From NCBI GenBank assembly GCA_023415335.1, contig JAEZLD010000045.1:1-32124 (forward strand): a DNA stretch of 32,124 bases, in the 5' to 3' direction. Shown one piece after another: positions 24,139 to 31,943 of the stretch. The notes beneath the pieces were generated by a model that saw only the letters and a program-made list of their open reading frames with translations, was not told the DNA's origin and did no database searches. Numbering within the stretch: the first letter of the stretch is position 1; each line of letters begins with the position of its first letter. Source of the stretch: Bacillota bacterium. GTDB lineage: Bacteria; Bacillota; Clostridia; Clostridiales; Caloramatoraceae. The translations under genes were made by a program, and so were the position numbers.

Positions 24139-24171
24139 AAGGCACGCTTATGCCATGCCTTCTATACTTTT
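24129..24171. terminator. Bidirectional terminator between LysR and ctfB
   Basis: AAAAGTATAGAAGGCA (24129-24144) pairs without mismatch with 24156-24171 across an 11-nt loop. Each orientation ends in TTTT as part of the stem. It overlaps the LysR stop codon and, on the other strand, reaches the ctfB stop, so one 16-bp hairpin serves both genes. Confidence 0.88.
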
Positions 24172-24832
24172 AATTCAGCTCTATATTTTTAAGGCCTTCA
24201 CTTATTATAAGCTCTGCCTCTGTAGCATTAATAACATCCTCTACTGTATACTCCGGGTTAATTTCTGTTAAAACCAGTCCCTCAGGGGTAACAACGATTA
24301 CACCCATCTCTGTTATAATCATGTCAACTGCCGATGCTGCAGTTAAAGGAAGAGTACATTCCTTTAATATCTTTGGGCTTCCCTTTGCAGTATGCTCCAT
24401 TGCTACTATAACCTTTTTTGCTCCGCTTAAAAGGTCCATGGCGCCACCCATACCGGGCACCATTTTTCCTGGTATCATATAGTTGGCGATATTACCCTTT
24501 TCATCCACCTGAAGGGCGCCAAGAATTGTAAGGTCTAAGTGGCCACCCCTTATAATACCGAAGGAGGTGGCGCTGTCAAAGAAGCAGCCTCCTGCAACAA
24601 TGGTTACGGGCATTCCGCCAGCATTTACAATGTGGGGATTTCTGTTTTCATCAGTTTGAGAGGGGCCAAGTCCTGTAAAGCCATTTTCTGAATGGAAGGT
24701 TACATTTAACCCTTCAGGTACGAAGTTAGCTACCTTTGTGGGAAGACCTATGCCAAGGTTTACCAGTGTCCCATCCTCAAGCTCTTTAGCCACTCTTTTA
24801 GCTATAAATTCCTGAATCATATCCTTATCCAT
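24170..24832 (-). CDS. ctfB: Acetoacetate/butyrate CoA-transferase beta subunit
   Basis: This 220-residue family I CoA-transferase B subunit (AtoA/CtfB/ScoB type) carries GTLVNLGIGLPTKVANFVPE and the catalytic FHSENG with Glu49, which forms the CoA-thioester intermediate. GAMDLLSGAKKVIVAMEH and the ending VEDVINATEA are also typical. With the alpha subunit it moves CoA between acetoacetate and acetate, butyrate or a related acid. GGAGGG precedes the ATG, inside the alpha gene, and the two genes overlap by 8 nt. The name ctfB follows the clostridial use; atoA or scoB would describe the same protein, since the preferred acid cannot be read from sequence. Confidence 0.9.
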   Translation of the reverse strand: MDKDMIQEFIAKRVAKELEDGTLVNLGIGLPTKVANFVPEGLNVTFHSENGFTGLGPSQTDENRNPHIVNAGGMPVTIVAGGCFFDSATSFGIIRGGHLDLTILGALQVDEKGNIANYMIPGKMVPGMGGAMDLLSGAKKVIVAMEHTAKGSPKILKECTLPLTAASAVDMIITEMGVIVVTPEGLVLTEINPEYTVEDVINATEAELIISEGLKNIELN

Positions 24833-25487
24833 TTATACATCCGCCCTCCACTATATGATCTACAAATATTCCTGGGGTACAAACTGAATTTGGGTCAAGC
24901 TCCCCAGCCTCTACAACCTGCTCAGCCTCTACAATTGTAATTTCAGCTGCAGCAGCCATTATATTGTTGAAGTTTAAAGTGGAGCCGTGGTAGAAGATGT
25001 TGCCGCTTTTATCTACCTTTGATCCATAAAGAAGTGCTACATCAGCCTTCAGAGGCTTCTCTAGCAGATACTCCTCTCCATCTATAACTACCTTTTGTTT
25101 GCCACTTTCCACCAAGGTTCCAAGCCCTGTTTTGGTAAGCACTCCCCCAAGACCATAGCCCCCGGAACGGACCTGTTCTGCCAGTGTGCCCTGGGGTGTC
25201 AGTACAACCTCAGTTTCCCCAGCATTCATCTGGCGGCCTGTTTCTTTATTGGTGCCTACATGAGAGGCTATTATCTTCTTAAACTGTTTTGCGGCAACCA
25301 TTTTCCCTATTCCCTTGTCTATGAACCCTGTGTCATTACAAATAAGGGTAAGGTCTTTAACTCCTGATTCCACCAAAGCGTCTATAAGTCTCTCTGGAGT
25401 TCCATTAGCCAGAAAGCCTCCCACCATTATGGTATCTCCGTCCTTTACCTTGGAAACGGCCTCTTTAATACTTATCAATTTACCCAT
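24825..25487 (-). CDS. ctfA: Acetoacetate/butyrate CoA-transferase alpha subunit
   Basis: This 220-residue family I CoA-transferase A subunit (AtoD/CtfA/ScoA type) has DGDTIMVGGFLANGTPERLIDAL near the N-terminus, the glycine-rich loop RSGGYGLGGVLTKTGLG, and ADVALLYGSKVDKSGNIFYHG. The start is placed at 25487 (MGKLISI), preceded by GGGGTGG. A TTG 21 nt upstream would overlap the thiolase stop and has no ribosome site. It lies 10 nt after the thiolase gene and overlaps ctfB. The trio would interconvert acetoacetyl-CoA with two acetyl-CoA and transfer CoA to free acids, in butyrate/acetoacetate metabolism. No acetoacetate decarboxylase or hydroxybutyryl-CoA dehydrogenase is in the window. Confidence 0.9.
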   Translation of the reverse strand: MGKLISIKEAVSKVKDGDTIMVGGFLANGTPERLIDALVESGVKDLTLICNDTGFIDKGIGKMVAAKQFKKIIASHVGTNKETGRQMNAGETEVVLTPQGTLAEQVRSGGYGLGGVLTKTGLGTLVESGKQKVVIDGEEYLLEKPLKADVALLYGSKVDKSGNIFYHGSTLNFNNIMAAAAEITIVEAEQVVEAGELDPNSVCTPGIFVDHIVEGGCING

Positions 25488-25497
25488 TTTTCCACCC

Positions 25498-26676
25498 CTA
25501 TCTTTCAACTAATAATGCTGTACCCTGTCCCCCACCTATGCATAGGGTTGCAAGGCCATATTTTACATTTCTTTTTGTCATTTCATGAAGGAGGGTAACC
25601 AGGATTCTTGCTCCACTGGCACCTATTGGATGCCCCAGGGCAATGGCTCCTCCGTTCACATTCACTATGTCAGTATTCAGCTTCAGCTCTGTTATAACGC
25701 TTAAGGCCTGTGCTGCAAAGGCTTCGTTTGCTTCAATCAGATCCAGGTCATCAGCTGTGAGACCAGCCTTTTTCAGAGCTCTTGTGGCTGCAGGAATAGG
25801 GCCACAGCCCATTATTTCAGGAGCTACTCCTGCACTAGCATAGGCTTTTATTGTGGCCATAGGCGTAAGACCCAGCTGCTGGGCCTTTTCCCTGGACATG
25901 AGTATAAGTGCCGCTGCTCCATCGTTTATACCTGAGGCATTGCCTGCGGTTACCGTTCCAACCTCCTTAAAGGCAGGCTTTAATTTGCCCAGCTTCTCTA
26001 GGGTTGTGCCGAATCTTGGATACTCATCTGTATCTACCACAAGTGGCTCACCTTTTCTCTGAGGGATAGAAATAGGAACGATTTCATCCATAAACCTGCC
26101 TGATTTAATAGCTGCCTCAGCTCTGTTTTGGCTTATGGCTGCCAATTCATCCTGCTGCTGCCTTGTAAAACCGTATCTTTCAGCAATATTTTCTGCAGTA
26201 ATTCCCATATGATATCCATTGAATGCATCTGTGAGGCCGTCATAAACCATTGTATCTACTATCTTGCCATCACCCATGCGCTTTCCCCATCTGGCGTCTC
26301 TTAGTACGTAAGGTGCTTGGCTCATGCTTTCGCAGCCACCGGCAATTATAACCTCTTCATCTCCCAGCATAATAGCCTGGGCAGCCAATTCTACAGCCTT
26401 CAGGCCTGAGCCACAGACCTTGTTTACTGTAAATGATGGCACATGCTCGGGAATGTGAGACTTAATGGAAACCTGCCTTGCCACGTTCTGCCCAAGGCCC
26501 GCAGAAAGTACATTTCCGAAAATCAGCTCATCTACCTGGGACGGGTCCAGACCTATTTTCTTTATTGCCTCGGTTACCACGGCAACACCCATGTCAACTG
26601 CAGAAAGACCGGAAAGGGCACCTCCGAAGGTACCTATAGGCGTTCTTAATGCTGACACAATAACTACATCTCTCAT
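25498..26676 (-). CDS. Acetyl-CoA acetyltransferase (thiolase)
   Basis: This 392-residue biosynthetic/degradative-type thiolase starts MRDVVIVSALRTPIG. Catalytic residues are present: acyl-accepting Cys88 in NKVCGSGLKA, His349 in GGAIALGHPIGASG and Cys379 in CIGGGQGTA. Length is exactly that of tetrameric acetoacetyl-CoA thiolases (AtoB/ThlA). I start it at 26676, where TTGGAGG sits 7 nt upstream. In-frame ATGs at 26682 and 26715 are worse placed. It heads the thiolase-ctfA-ctfB operon. Conversion of two acetyl-CoA to acetoacetyl-CoA, or the reverse, is expected. The direction used depends on the cell's metabolism. Confidence 0.94.
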   Translation of the reverse strand: MRDVVIVSALRTPIGTFGGALSGLSAVDMGVAVVTEAIKKIGLDPSQVDELIFGNVLSAGLGQNVARQVSIKSHIPEHVPSFTVNKVCGSGLKAVELAAQAIMLGDEEVIIAGGCESMSQAPYVLRDARWGKRMGDGKIVDTMVYDGLTDAFNGYHMGITAENIAERYGFTRQQQDELAAISQNRAEAAIKSGRFMDEIVPISIPQRKGEPLVVDTDEYPRFGTTLEKLGKLKPAFKEVGTVTAGNASGINDGAAALILMSREKAQQLGLTPMATIKAYASAGVAPEIMGCGPIPAATRALKKAGLTADDLDLIEANEAFAAQALSVITELKLNTDIVNVNGGAIALGHPIGASGARILVTLLHEMTKRNVKYGLATLCIGGGQGTALLVER

Positions 26677-26756
26677 GTGCATTCCTCCAAAATAAAACAA
26701 TAAGTCTTCCTGCATGCTTCTACAGAAGAATTACGTCTTTAAATGCTTATATATTA

Positions 26757-26816
26757 ATATACCTGAGGGACTTTGTCTAAAATAGGTTTGTTATAGAACA
26801 CATAACCTGAGGTTAT
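26757..26816 (-). promoter_or_regulatory. LysR-type binding region upstream of the thiolase operon
   Basis: ATAACCTGAGGTTAT (26802-26816) is a perfect dyad with a 1-nt centre and contains T-N11-A, the LysR-family box. The core ACCTGAGG recurs at 26761-26768 in a less symmetric setting, 44 bp nearer the thiolase, about four helical turns away. This is the recognition-plus-activation site arrangement of LysR regulators. AT-rich TATATT/TATAAG stretches on the - strand just after the second site could be the -10. Confidence 0.6.
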
Positions 26817-27051
26817 AGAAAATGCTGATTTATATACCAGTTATATGAATAGCCAGTCAGACTAGTATGAAATTAAAAAAGCATATGGATATGTGAAAAG
26901 CTATAATTTTAAACTATGGCATGTATAATTAATATGACTTGAATCATGCTGAAAACAATTACATAGCTGCTTACTGGCGCTTAGTAAAACCTGCTTCAAT
27001 AGGTTAGTTGAAAAATCTATAATTCATGAGGGAAGGATTTAAAATAACAAT
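26817..27051. other. AT-rich intergenic region between divergent operons
   Basis: No ORF with a ribosome site or structured RNA is seen. Minor dyads occur: TTACT and AGTAA around GGCGCTT near 26971-26987, and AACCT and AGGTT with an 8-nt gap at 26988-27005. I assign no function to these. Confidence 0.5.
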
Positions 27052-27080
27052 TTAACAATCACACCCTAATCATGTAATAT
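27052..27080 (+). promoter_or_regulatory. Promoter of the ABC transporter/AOR operon
   Basis: TTAACA (27052-27057) and TAATAT (27075-27080) are separated by exactly 17 bp. The start would be near 27087, only about 54 nt before the first gene, which leaves no room for a cobalamin or molybdenum-cofactor riboswitch. Confidence 0.6.
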
Positions 27081-27087
27081 ATGACTG

Positions 27088-27109
27088 TAATTAACTATTT
27101 GGTTAATTA
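27088..27109. promoter_or_regulatory. Inverted-repeat operator at the transcription start
   Basis: TAATTAAC (27088-27095) and GTTAATTA (27102-27109) are perfect inverted repeats with a 6-bp spacer, placed right at the predicted +1. A dimeric repressor bound here would block initiation. The ArsR-family gene at 31569, in the same operon, is the natural candidate. Confidence 0.6.
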
Positions 27110-27140
27110 GTTATCAGCTATTTTGAAAGGAATGAATAGA

Positions 27141-28196
27141 ATGAAAAGGATAATGGCAGTATTACTAGCAACAATTATGATGCTTTCAAGCCTTTCTTTA
27201 TTTAGTGCATGTGGTTCAAAGAAACCTAATGCAGAAGGAAACGCAGAGGCAGAGAAAAAGAGTGAATGGACCGCTGTAACTGTAAAAGACCAATCAGGCA
27301 GAGAGGTAACCATTGAACAGCAGCCGCAAAGGATTGTCAGTGGCTATTACATAAGCACACTGGCATGTATTACTCTGGGCTTAACTGACAAAATGGTTGG
27401 AATCGAAAGTAAGGCATCTTCCCGGCCAATATACAGCCTTGCAGCACCAGATCTTATCGCAAAGGATGGCTGTGGAAACAAGAAGGGTCTCGACATGGAG
27501 AAGGTAACCTCCCTTAAGCCAGACCTGGTGATTCTTGCAAAGTCCCAAAAGGATTCGGTAGACGCACTGAAGCAAATGGGAATACCTTGCATTGTTGTAA
27601 GTCCAGAAAGCCATGAAAACCTGGTTGAAATGATTGAACTTATTGGTAAGGCTACAGGCCACAGCCAGCAGGCAAAGAAGCTTGCTGACTATTATGACAA
27701 GTCTATTAAAAATGTATCTGCATTAGCTGGCAAGGTAAAAGAGGCTCCTTCAGTTCTGTTTTGCGGAACAGACAAATACCTCACATGCGCTCCTGATGGA
27801 ACCTATCAGTCAGCCATGATTACTACAGCAGGCGGAACTAATGCGGCAAAGGACGTTCAAGGCTCCGGCTATACTGAAATATCCTATGAGCAGCTGATTG
27901 CTATGAATCCTGACTATATTATACTTCCATCTGAGGCTGCATACTCAGTAGATGATGTAAAGAATGACAAGCAGCTTAAGGATGTAGCAGCAGTTAAGAA
28001 TGGGAAGGTTTATGCAATGCCATCAGCCTTTGACCCGTGGGATTCCCCGGTTCTAGGAGGAATAATGGGCAACTACTGGATGCTTAATACACTGCAGGGG
28101 GATTTATATTCACTTAAGGACCTTCAGTCAGAGGTTAAAAGCTTCTATGAGATCTTCTATGGCTTTACTCCTGACATAAGCAAGATTTCAAAGTAG
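27141..28196 (+). CDS. ABC transporter substrate-binding lipoprotein (BtuF/FecB/MolB type)
   Basis: This is a 351-residue lipoprotein. A signal peptide with basic MKRI start and hydrophobic core leads to SLFSAC, lipidated Cys near residue 24. The mature part is a class III binding protein (Peripla_BP_2): VTIEQQPQRIVSGYY, VTSLKPDLVILAKSQKD, IDLI-type helix MIELIGKATG, YEQLIAMNPDYIILPS and VKNGKVYAMPSAF. I start at 27141, 9 nt after AAAGGA. The TTG and ATG a few codons upstream are poorly spaced. The family carries cobalamin, haem, siderophores or, for MolB, molybdate/tungstate. The neighbouring AOR-family gene makes an oxyanion or metal ligand worth considering. Confidence 0.88.
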   Translation: MKRIMAVLLATIMMLSSLSLFSACGSKKPNAEGNAEAEKKSEWTAVTVKDQSGREVTIEQQPQRIVSGYYISTLACITLGLTDKMVGIESKASSRPIYSLAAPDLIAKDGCGNKKGLDMEKVTSLKPDLVILAKSQKDSVDALKQMGIPCIVVSPESHENLVEMIELIGKATGHSQQAKKLADYYDKSIKNVSALAGKVKEAPSVLFCGTDKYLTCAPDGTYQSAMITTAGGTNAAKDVQGSGYTEISYEQLIAMNPDYIILPSEAAYSVDDVKNDKQLKDVAAVKNGKVYAMPSAFDPWDSPVLGGIMGNYWMLNTLQGDLYSLKDLQSEVKSFYEIFYGFTPDISKISK

Positions 28197-28202
28197 CAAA
28201 TA

Positions 28203-29207
28203 ATGAAGAAGTATTACAAATCACATTTGATAGCTTATGCTGCAGCCCTTATATTAATAGGGGCTGCAGCTGTAATATCTATATGTATTGGTAAATATCC
28301 CATAAGTGTGAACCAGATAATAGCAATAGCATTAAACAAGCAGGTTCCCGATCTTACCAGGTCGGTTTTTCTTACCCTCAGGGTACCGAGAACAATAATG
28401 GCAGTGGTGGCAGGAATAGGACTTGGGGTTTCAGGCTCGGTATACCAGACCATATTTAAAAACCCACTGGCCTCTCCGGATATAATCGGAATATCCAATG
28501 GAGCAAATCTTGGGGCAGCAGCTGCAATCGTATTTATAGGTAGTGGAACCTATTATCATGTGGCAGGAGGGGCATTCTTGGGAAGCATTTTGGCAGTGGC
28601 AATGGTGTTTTCTCTTGCACGTATTACCAAGGTAAACAACACAGCAACCTTTGTTCTTGCCGGAATTGTAATAAACCAGTTTGCCCGGGCAATGATTATG
28701 ATTCTTAAATATTTTTCAGATACTGACCAGCAGCTTGCAGCAATAGAATACTGGACCATGGGAAGCCTCTCCAGCATAACCATGAGCAAGCTTATTGCTG
28801 TTCTGCCCGCCTTTTGTGCTGCTATGGCAGGACTCATCCTTATGCGGCGGCATGTATCCATGATGGCATTGGATGATGATGAGTGCAGGGCTTTAGGGGT
28901 AAGGCTCAAAAGTGTAAGGTTTATAATACTTGGATTAACCACTCTTATAGTTGCATCAATTGTTTCAGTGACAGGAATGATTACCTTTGTAGGACTTATA
29001 GCACCCCATATAGCTCGTCTTGTACTTAAAAGGAACAGCTTTTCCTCATGTATTTATTCGGGATTATGTGGAGCGCTTATATTGCTGGTGGCTGATATGC
29101 TTGCACGTTCATTATACTATGCAGAGCTTCCAATCAGTATACTTACAACCTTTGTGGGCATACCGTTTCTTGTATACCTTATGTGCAGCAGAGGAGGGCG
29201 TGCTTAA
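28203..29207 (+). CDS. ABC transporter permease, FecCD/BtuC/MolC family
   Basis: This 334-residue membrane protein has about ten helices. Typical FecCD text is present: LRVPRTIMAVVAGIGLGVSGSVYQTIFKNPLASPDIIGISNGANLGAA, shown here only as landmarks LRVPRT, GSVYQ, NPLASPD and GISNGA, plus TGMITFVGLIAPHIARL near the C-terminus. It forms the homodimeric channel of a type II importer with the flanking lipoprotein and ATPase. It starts 6 nt after the lipoprotein stop with a weak ribosome site, suggesting coupled translation. The last base of its stop codon is shared with the ATPase start. Length matches the family. Confidence 0.92.
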   Translation: MKKYYKSHLIAYAAALILIGAAAVISICIGKYPISVNQIIAIALNKQVPDLTRSVFLTLRVPRTIMAVVAGIGLGVSGSVYQTIFKNPLASPDIIGISNGANLGAAAAIVFIGSGTYYHVAGGAFLGSILAVAMVFSLARITKVNNTATFVLAGIVINQFARAMIMILKYFSDTDQQLAAIEYWTMGSLSSITMSKLIAVLPAFCAAMAGLILMRRHVSMMALDDDECRALGVRLKSVRFIILGLTTLIVASIVSVTGMITFVGLIAPHIARLVLKRNSFSSCIYSGLCGALILLVADMLARSLYYAELPISILTTFVGIPFLVYLMCSRGGRA

Positions 29208-29983
29208 TGAAGGATGTACTGAAAATTACTAATGTATCAATGCGGTATAGCAGAAATGAAGTGGTCCATAGGGTGTCGGCCTCCATTTCAAGTGGAGAAT
29301 TTTGTGCACTGCTAGGGCTGAATGGAAGCGGAAAGTCAACACTGCTTAAGGGAATATGCGGTCTTGTTCCTATTGTAGAGGGGGATTGTACAATCAATGA
29401 AGAGAAATACCTTAGCTTTCATGAAAAGAAGCGTGCACAGCTATTGTCATATATTCCCCAAAGGATGATGAGCCTTGAAAAGATATCCGTGCAGGATGTA
29501 GTGCTCATGGGTTTTAATGCCAGTCTTAAGTTTTTTCAAACCCCAGGGAAAGGAGAAAAGCTGAAGGCTATAGAAGCACTCAGGCAGGTAAACATGGAGG
29601 ACTATGCCCAGAGGGATATAGATTCGCTTTCAGAGGGGCAGAAGCAGCTTGTGGTACTAGCCAGGGCTATTGTACAGAACACCCCGGTTATGCTGCTGGA
29701 TGAGCCGGACAGTGCCCTTGATTTTAAGAATAAGCATATGGTTCTTGAAAAGGTAAGCCATATTATCCATAAGGAGCAGCGTGCAGGACTAATAACACTT
29801 CATGACCCTAACTTTGCTATGCAGTATTGTGATAGGCTCCTTCTGCTGAAGGAGGGAACCCTGATAGGGGAAGTCCATATGCATAGCTGTAGCAGGGAAG
29901 AAGTACAGGAGAAGCTATCCATTATATATGGTGATATTGATGTAATATGCCATGGTGACAGCTTCTGGATGGGAAAGGCGTAG
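29207..29983 (+). CDS. ABC transporter ATPase, FecE/BtuD/MolA family
   Basis: This 258-residue ATPase starts at 29207, where GAGGAGGG lies 8 nt upstream and TAATG joins it to the permease. A longer frame from 29183 starts inside the permease gene and is unlikely. It has Walker A GLNGSGKST, Q-loop SYIPQR, signature LSEGQKQLVVLA, Walker B VMLLDEPDSALD and switch His in LITLHD. The signature has Glu in place of the second Gly position (LSEGQ), common in this branch. It completes the importer. No exporter-like features are seen. Confidence 0.92.
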   Translation: MKDVLKITNVSMRYSRNEVVHRVSASISSGEFCALLGLNGSGKSTLLKGICGLVPIVEGDCTINEEKYLSFHEKKRAQLLSYIPQRMMSLEKISVQDVVLMGFNASLKFFQTPGKGEKLKAIEALRQVNMEDYAQRDIDSLSEGQKQLVVLARAIVQNTPVMLLDEPDSALDFKNKHMVLEKVSHIIHKEQRAGLITLHDPNFAMQYCDRLLLLKEGTLIGEVHMHSCSREEVQEKLSIIYGDIDVICHGDSFWMGKA

Positions 29984-29985
29984 AT

Positions 29986-31551
29986 ATGGAAAAGATAGTT
30001 ACAGTTAACCTTACAGATGAAAGTGTTAAGTATGAAGAATACCTATACAGCAGTAGCATGGATTATGGACGCGGACTGGCAGGCAGGCTGATTTATGAAA
30101 ATGTGCCCGCTGATGCAGGACGGTATTCCCCGGAAAATGCCCTGGTGCTGGTGCCCGGAATTCTTACGGGAACCCATTCTCCTAGTGCCTGCCGTATTAT
30201 TGTAGCAGCAAAAAGGGACAGCGCCAGGGGTATCCAGGTATGCAACACTACCGGAGACCTTCCACAGAAGCTTGCCTCCTTAGGGGTGTCTGCACTTGTG
30301 GTAAGGGGAGCTTATAGTAAAGGAAATGCTGTTGTTTTAATAGATGAAGAAGGAACCCAGGTGCTCCATATGCCAGAGCTTGGAGAGACAACCTCCGTAA
30401 AGGTTATTATAAGAAGGCTAAGGGAGGCCTTTGGAGAAGACATAGCCATTCTAGGCATAAGCAAAGCAGGTGATATGAGAATGTCCCTGGCAACGTTCTT
30501 CTGTACCTATTCAGAGGGGAAGCCTGAGTTCCATTGCCCTAGAAGCGGCTTCGGTGACATTCCAGGAAGCAAGGGACTGCGTGCCATAGTAGTAAAAAAC
30601 AAAAGATATTTTGGCAGGCAATGTAATAATGAAGAGGCTCTTATGAATGGGGGAAGGGAGCTTACACGTATGATTGTAGGCAATCCTATATGTGGAAATG
30701 CACTTCCCGGCTATGGTTCTGCTACCATAATGAAAATATTGAAAAGCAATAAGGAGCTTGCCCCACTTAAGCATGAGAAAAGAATTCAAACTCAGGAACT
30801 TGAAAAGACAAACTATTGCTGTGCACCCATGTGCGTTGTAGGATGCCTGAACAGGCATTCCCAGCTTGGAGGAGAGCAGTTTGAATCTCCTGACCAAAGC
30901 GAGGTGCTTGATGCTTTGGAGAGGTTTTTTGGAATTTCATCAATGGCTTCAGCAAAGGATATACAGCAGCGGTCAAATGATTTAGGAATAGTGGGGACAG
31001 AGTTTGTAACGGCAGCTGGAGTATATTTTAAGGCAATAGGTGAAACTGGAGGCTATGAAAGGCTTAAAGAGCTTTTAGATGAAATAGAGAAGGGTTCTCC
31101 TGTAGGACGCCTGGTGGCATCCAGAACAACAGGCATATATAGCATATACCAGGATAAGGGGGAGCTCTCAAAGCTGCTCGATAGAAAAGCTATTGACGAT
31201 GAGCGGGATTTCGAGGTTATAATTAAGGAATATATGAATGAGTTTCCTCATATGACGGGAACAGAAATGCTTTATACTCAGATTTTTGTTCTGGAGAATC
31301 TGGGAATATGCTTGTTTACTTCCTTTGCAACTTTGAATCAAAAACGCTCTATGGAGCTTATGGCAGATATGTTTACAAGCCGCACAGGCGTCGGTGCAAC
31401 GGATTTGGACCTGCTCAGGTATGCCAGCAGATGCATAGCCTTAGAGCTGGAGTACGATAGGGTCTGTGCTGACAGTTCCGTAAGGACAAATGTTCCCCCG
31501 TTTACGAAGGTGCTTTATAGGTATTTTGGGAAACAGAGGCAAACTATATAA
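29986..31551 (+). CDS. Divergent aldehyde:ferredoxin oxidoreductase (AOR) family protein
   Basis: This 521-residue cytoplasmic protein is shorter than the usual 600 or so of AOR. The N-terminal AOR fold is visible: YGRGLAGRLIYENVP, ALVLVPGILTGT, and FGDIPGSKGLRAIVVK in place of the usual GAVMGSKxLKAI. The iron-sulfur cysteines are CCAPMCVVGC (278, 279, 283, 287) with the fourth in LENLGIC (Cys442). Spacing is C-x3-C-x3-C rather than the standard C-x2-C-x3-C unless Cys278 or a shifted ligand is used. The pterin motif usually reading GLDxIS is GIVGTEF here. It probably binds a tungsto- or molybdopterin and one 4Fe-4S cluster, but its substrate is unlikely to be a standard aldehyde. It lies 2 nt behind the ABC ATPase gene. 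Confidence 0.82.
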   Translation: MEKIVTVNLTDESVKYEEYLYSSSMDYGRGLAGRLIYENVPADAGRYSPENALVLVPGILTGTHSPSACRIIVAAKRDSARGIQVCNTTGDLPQKLASLGVSALVVRGAYSKGNAVVLIDEEGTQVLHMPELGETTSVKVIIRRLREAFGEDIAILGISKAGDMRMSLATFFCTYSEGKPEFHCPRSGFGDIPGSKGLRAIVVKNKRYFGRQCNNEEALMNGGRELTRMIVGNPICGNALPGYGSATIMKILKSNKELAPLKHEKRIQTQELEKTNYCCAPMCVVGCLNRHSQLGGEQFESPDQSEVLDALERFFGISSMASAKDIQQRSNDLGIVGTEFVTAAGVYFKAIGETGGYERLKELLDEIEKGSPVGRLVASRTTGIYSIYQDKGELSKLLDRKAIDDERDFEVIIKEYMNEFPHMTGTEMLYTQIFVLENLGICLFTSFATLNQKRSMELMADMFTSRTGVGATDLDLLRYASRCIALELEYDRVCADSSVRTNVPPFTKVLYRYFGKQRQTI

Positions 31552-31568
31552 GAAATGAGGATACAGCT

Positions 31569-31931
31569 ATGGATACTGTAAATAAACTAAAGGCGCTTTC
31601 TGACCAGCATAGAATGGAAATATTAATTGCATTAATAAAGCATCCCTATTGTGTGAGGGCCCTTTCTGAAAGGTTGGGAATAAGTGAGGCTGCTGTGTCC
31701 AAGCATTTAAAAATACTTAGAGAGGCAGGCTTCCTTACTAGCCATCGCAGAGGAAATTATGTGCATTACAGCGTTCATAAGGATTCTTTGGTTAGTGTTG
31801 CATCGGAGATATTAGAGGTAACCAGGATAGAGCGTGAACCCTGCGATGTTGCAAAAGAGGTGTGCCGTAGCATGCAGTCACAGGGGTTCTGCAAGGATGT
31901 TAATTCCTCATGCAGGGATAAAGGAAAATAA
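31569..31931 (+). CDS. ArsR/SmtB-family transcriptional repressor with cysteine-rich tail
   Basis: This 120-residue winged-helix regulator has LKALSDQHRMEILIALIKHPYCVRALSERLGISEAAVSKHLKILREAGFL as its HTH core (landmarks: ALSDQHR, CVRALSERLGIS, VSKHLKIL), then wing RRGNYVHYSV. The tail beyond residue 90 adds four cysteines (PCDVAKEVC, GFC, SSC) not usual in the plain fold and possibly metal or metalloid ligands. GAGG lies 9 nt before the ATG, 17 nt after the AOR gene. As the operon's own regulator, it probably binds the inverted repeat at 27088-27109 and releases it when its ligand binds. The ligand is unknown. Confidence 0.87.
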   Translation: MDTVNKLKALSDQHRMEILIALIKHPYCVRALSERLGISEAAVSKHLKILREAGFLTSHRRGNYVHYSVHKDSLVSVASEILEVTRIEREPCDVAKEVCRSMQSQGFCKDVNSSCRDKGK

Positions 31932-31943
31932 GAGGGTGATATT

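Noticed and set aside
26817..27087. Cobalamin or molybdenum-cofactor riboswitch upstream of the BtuF-like gene
   Set aside because: The best promoter leaves only about 54 nt of leader, and no conserved riboswitch box is recognised.
30511..30976. ORFs on the - strand within the AOR gene
   Set aside because: Low-complexity antisense readings with no ribosome sites or recognisable domains.
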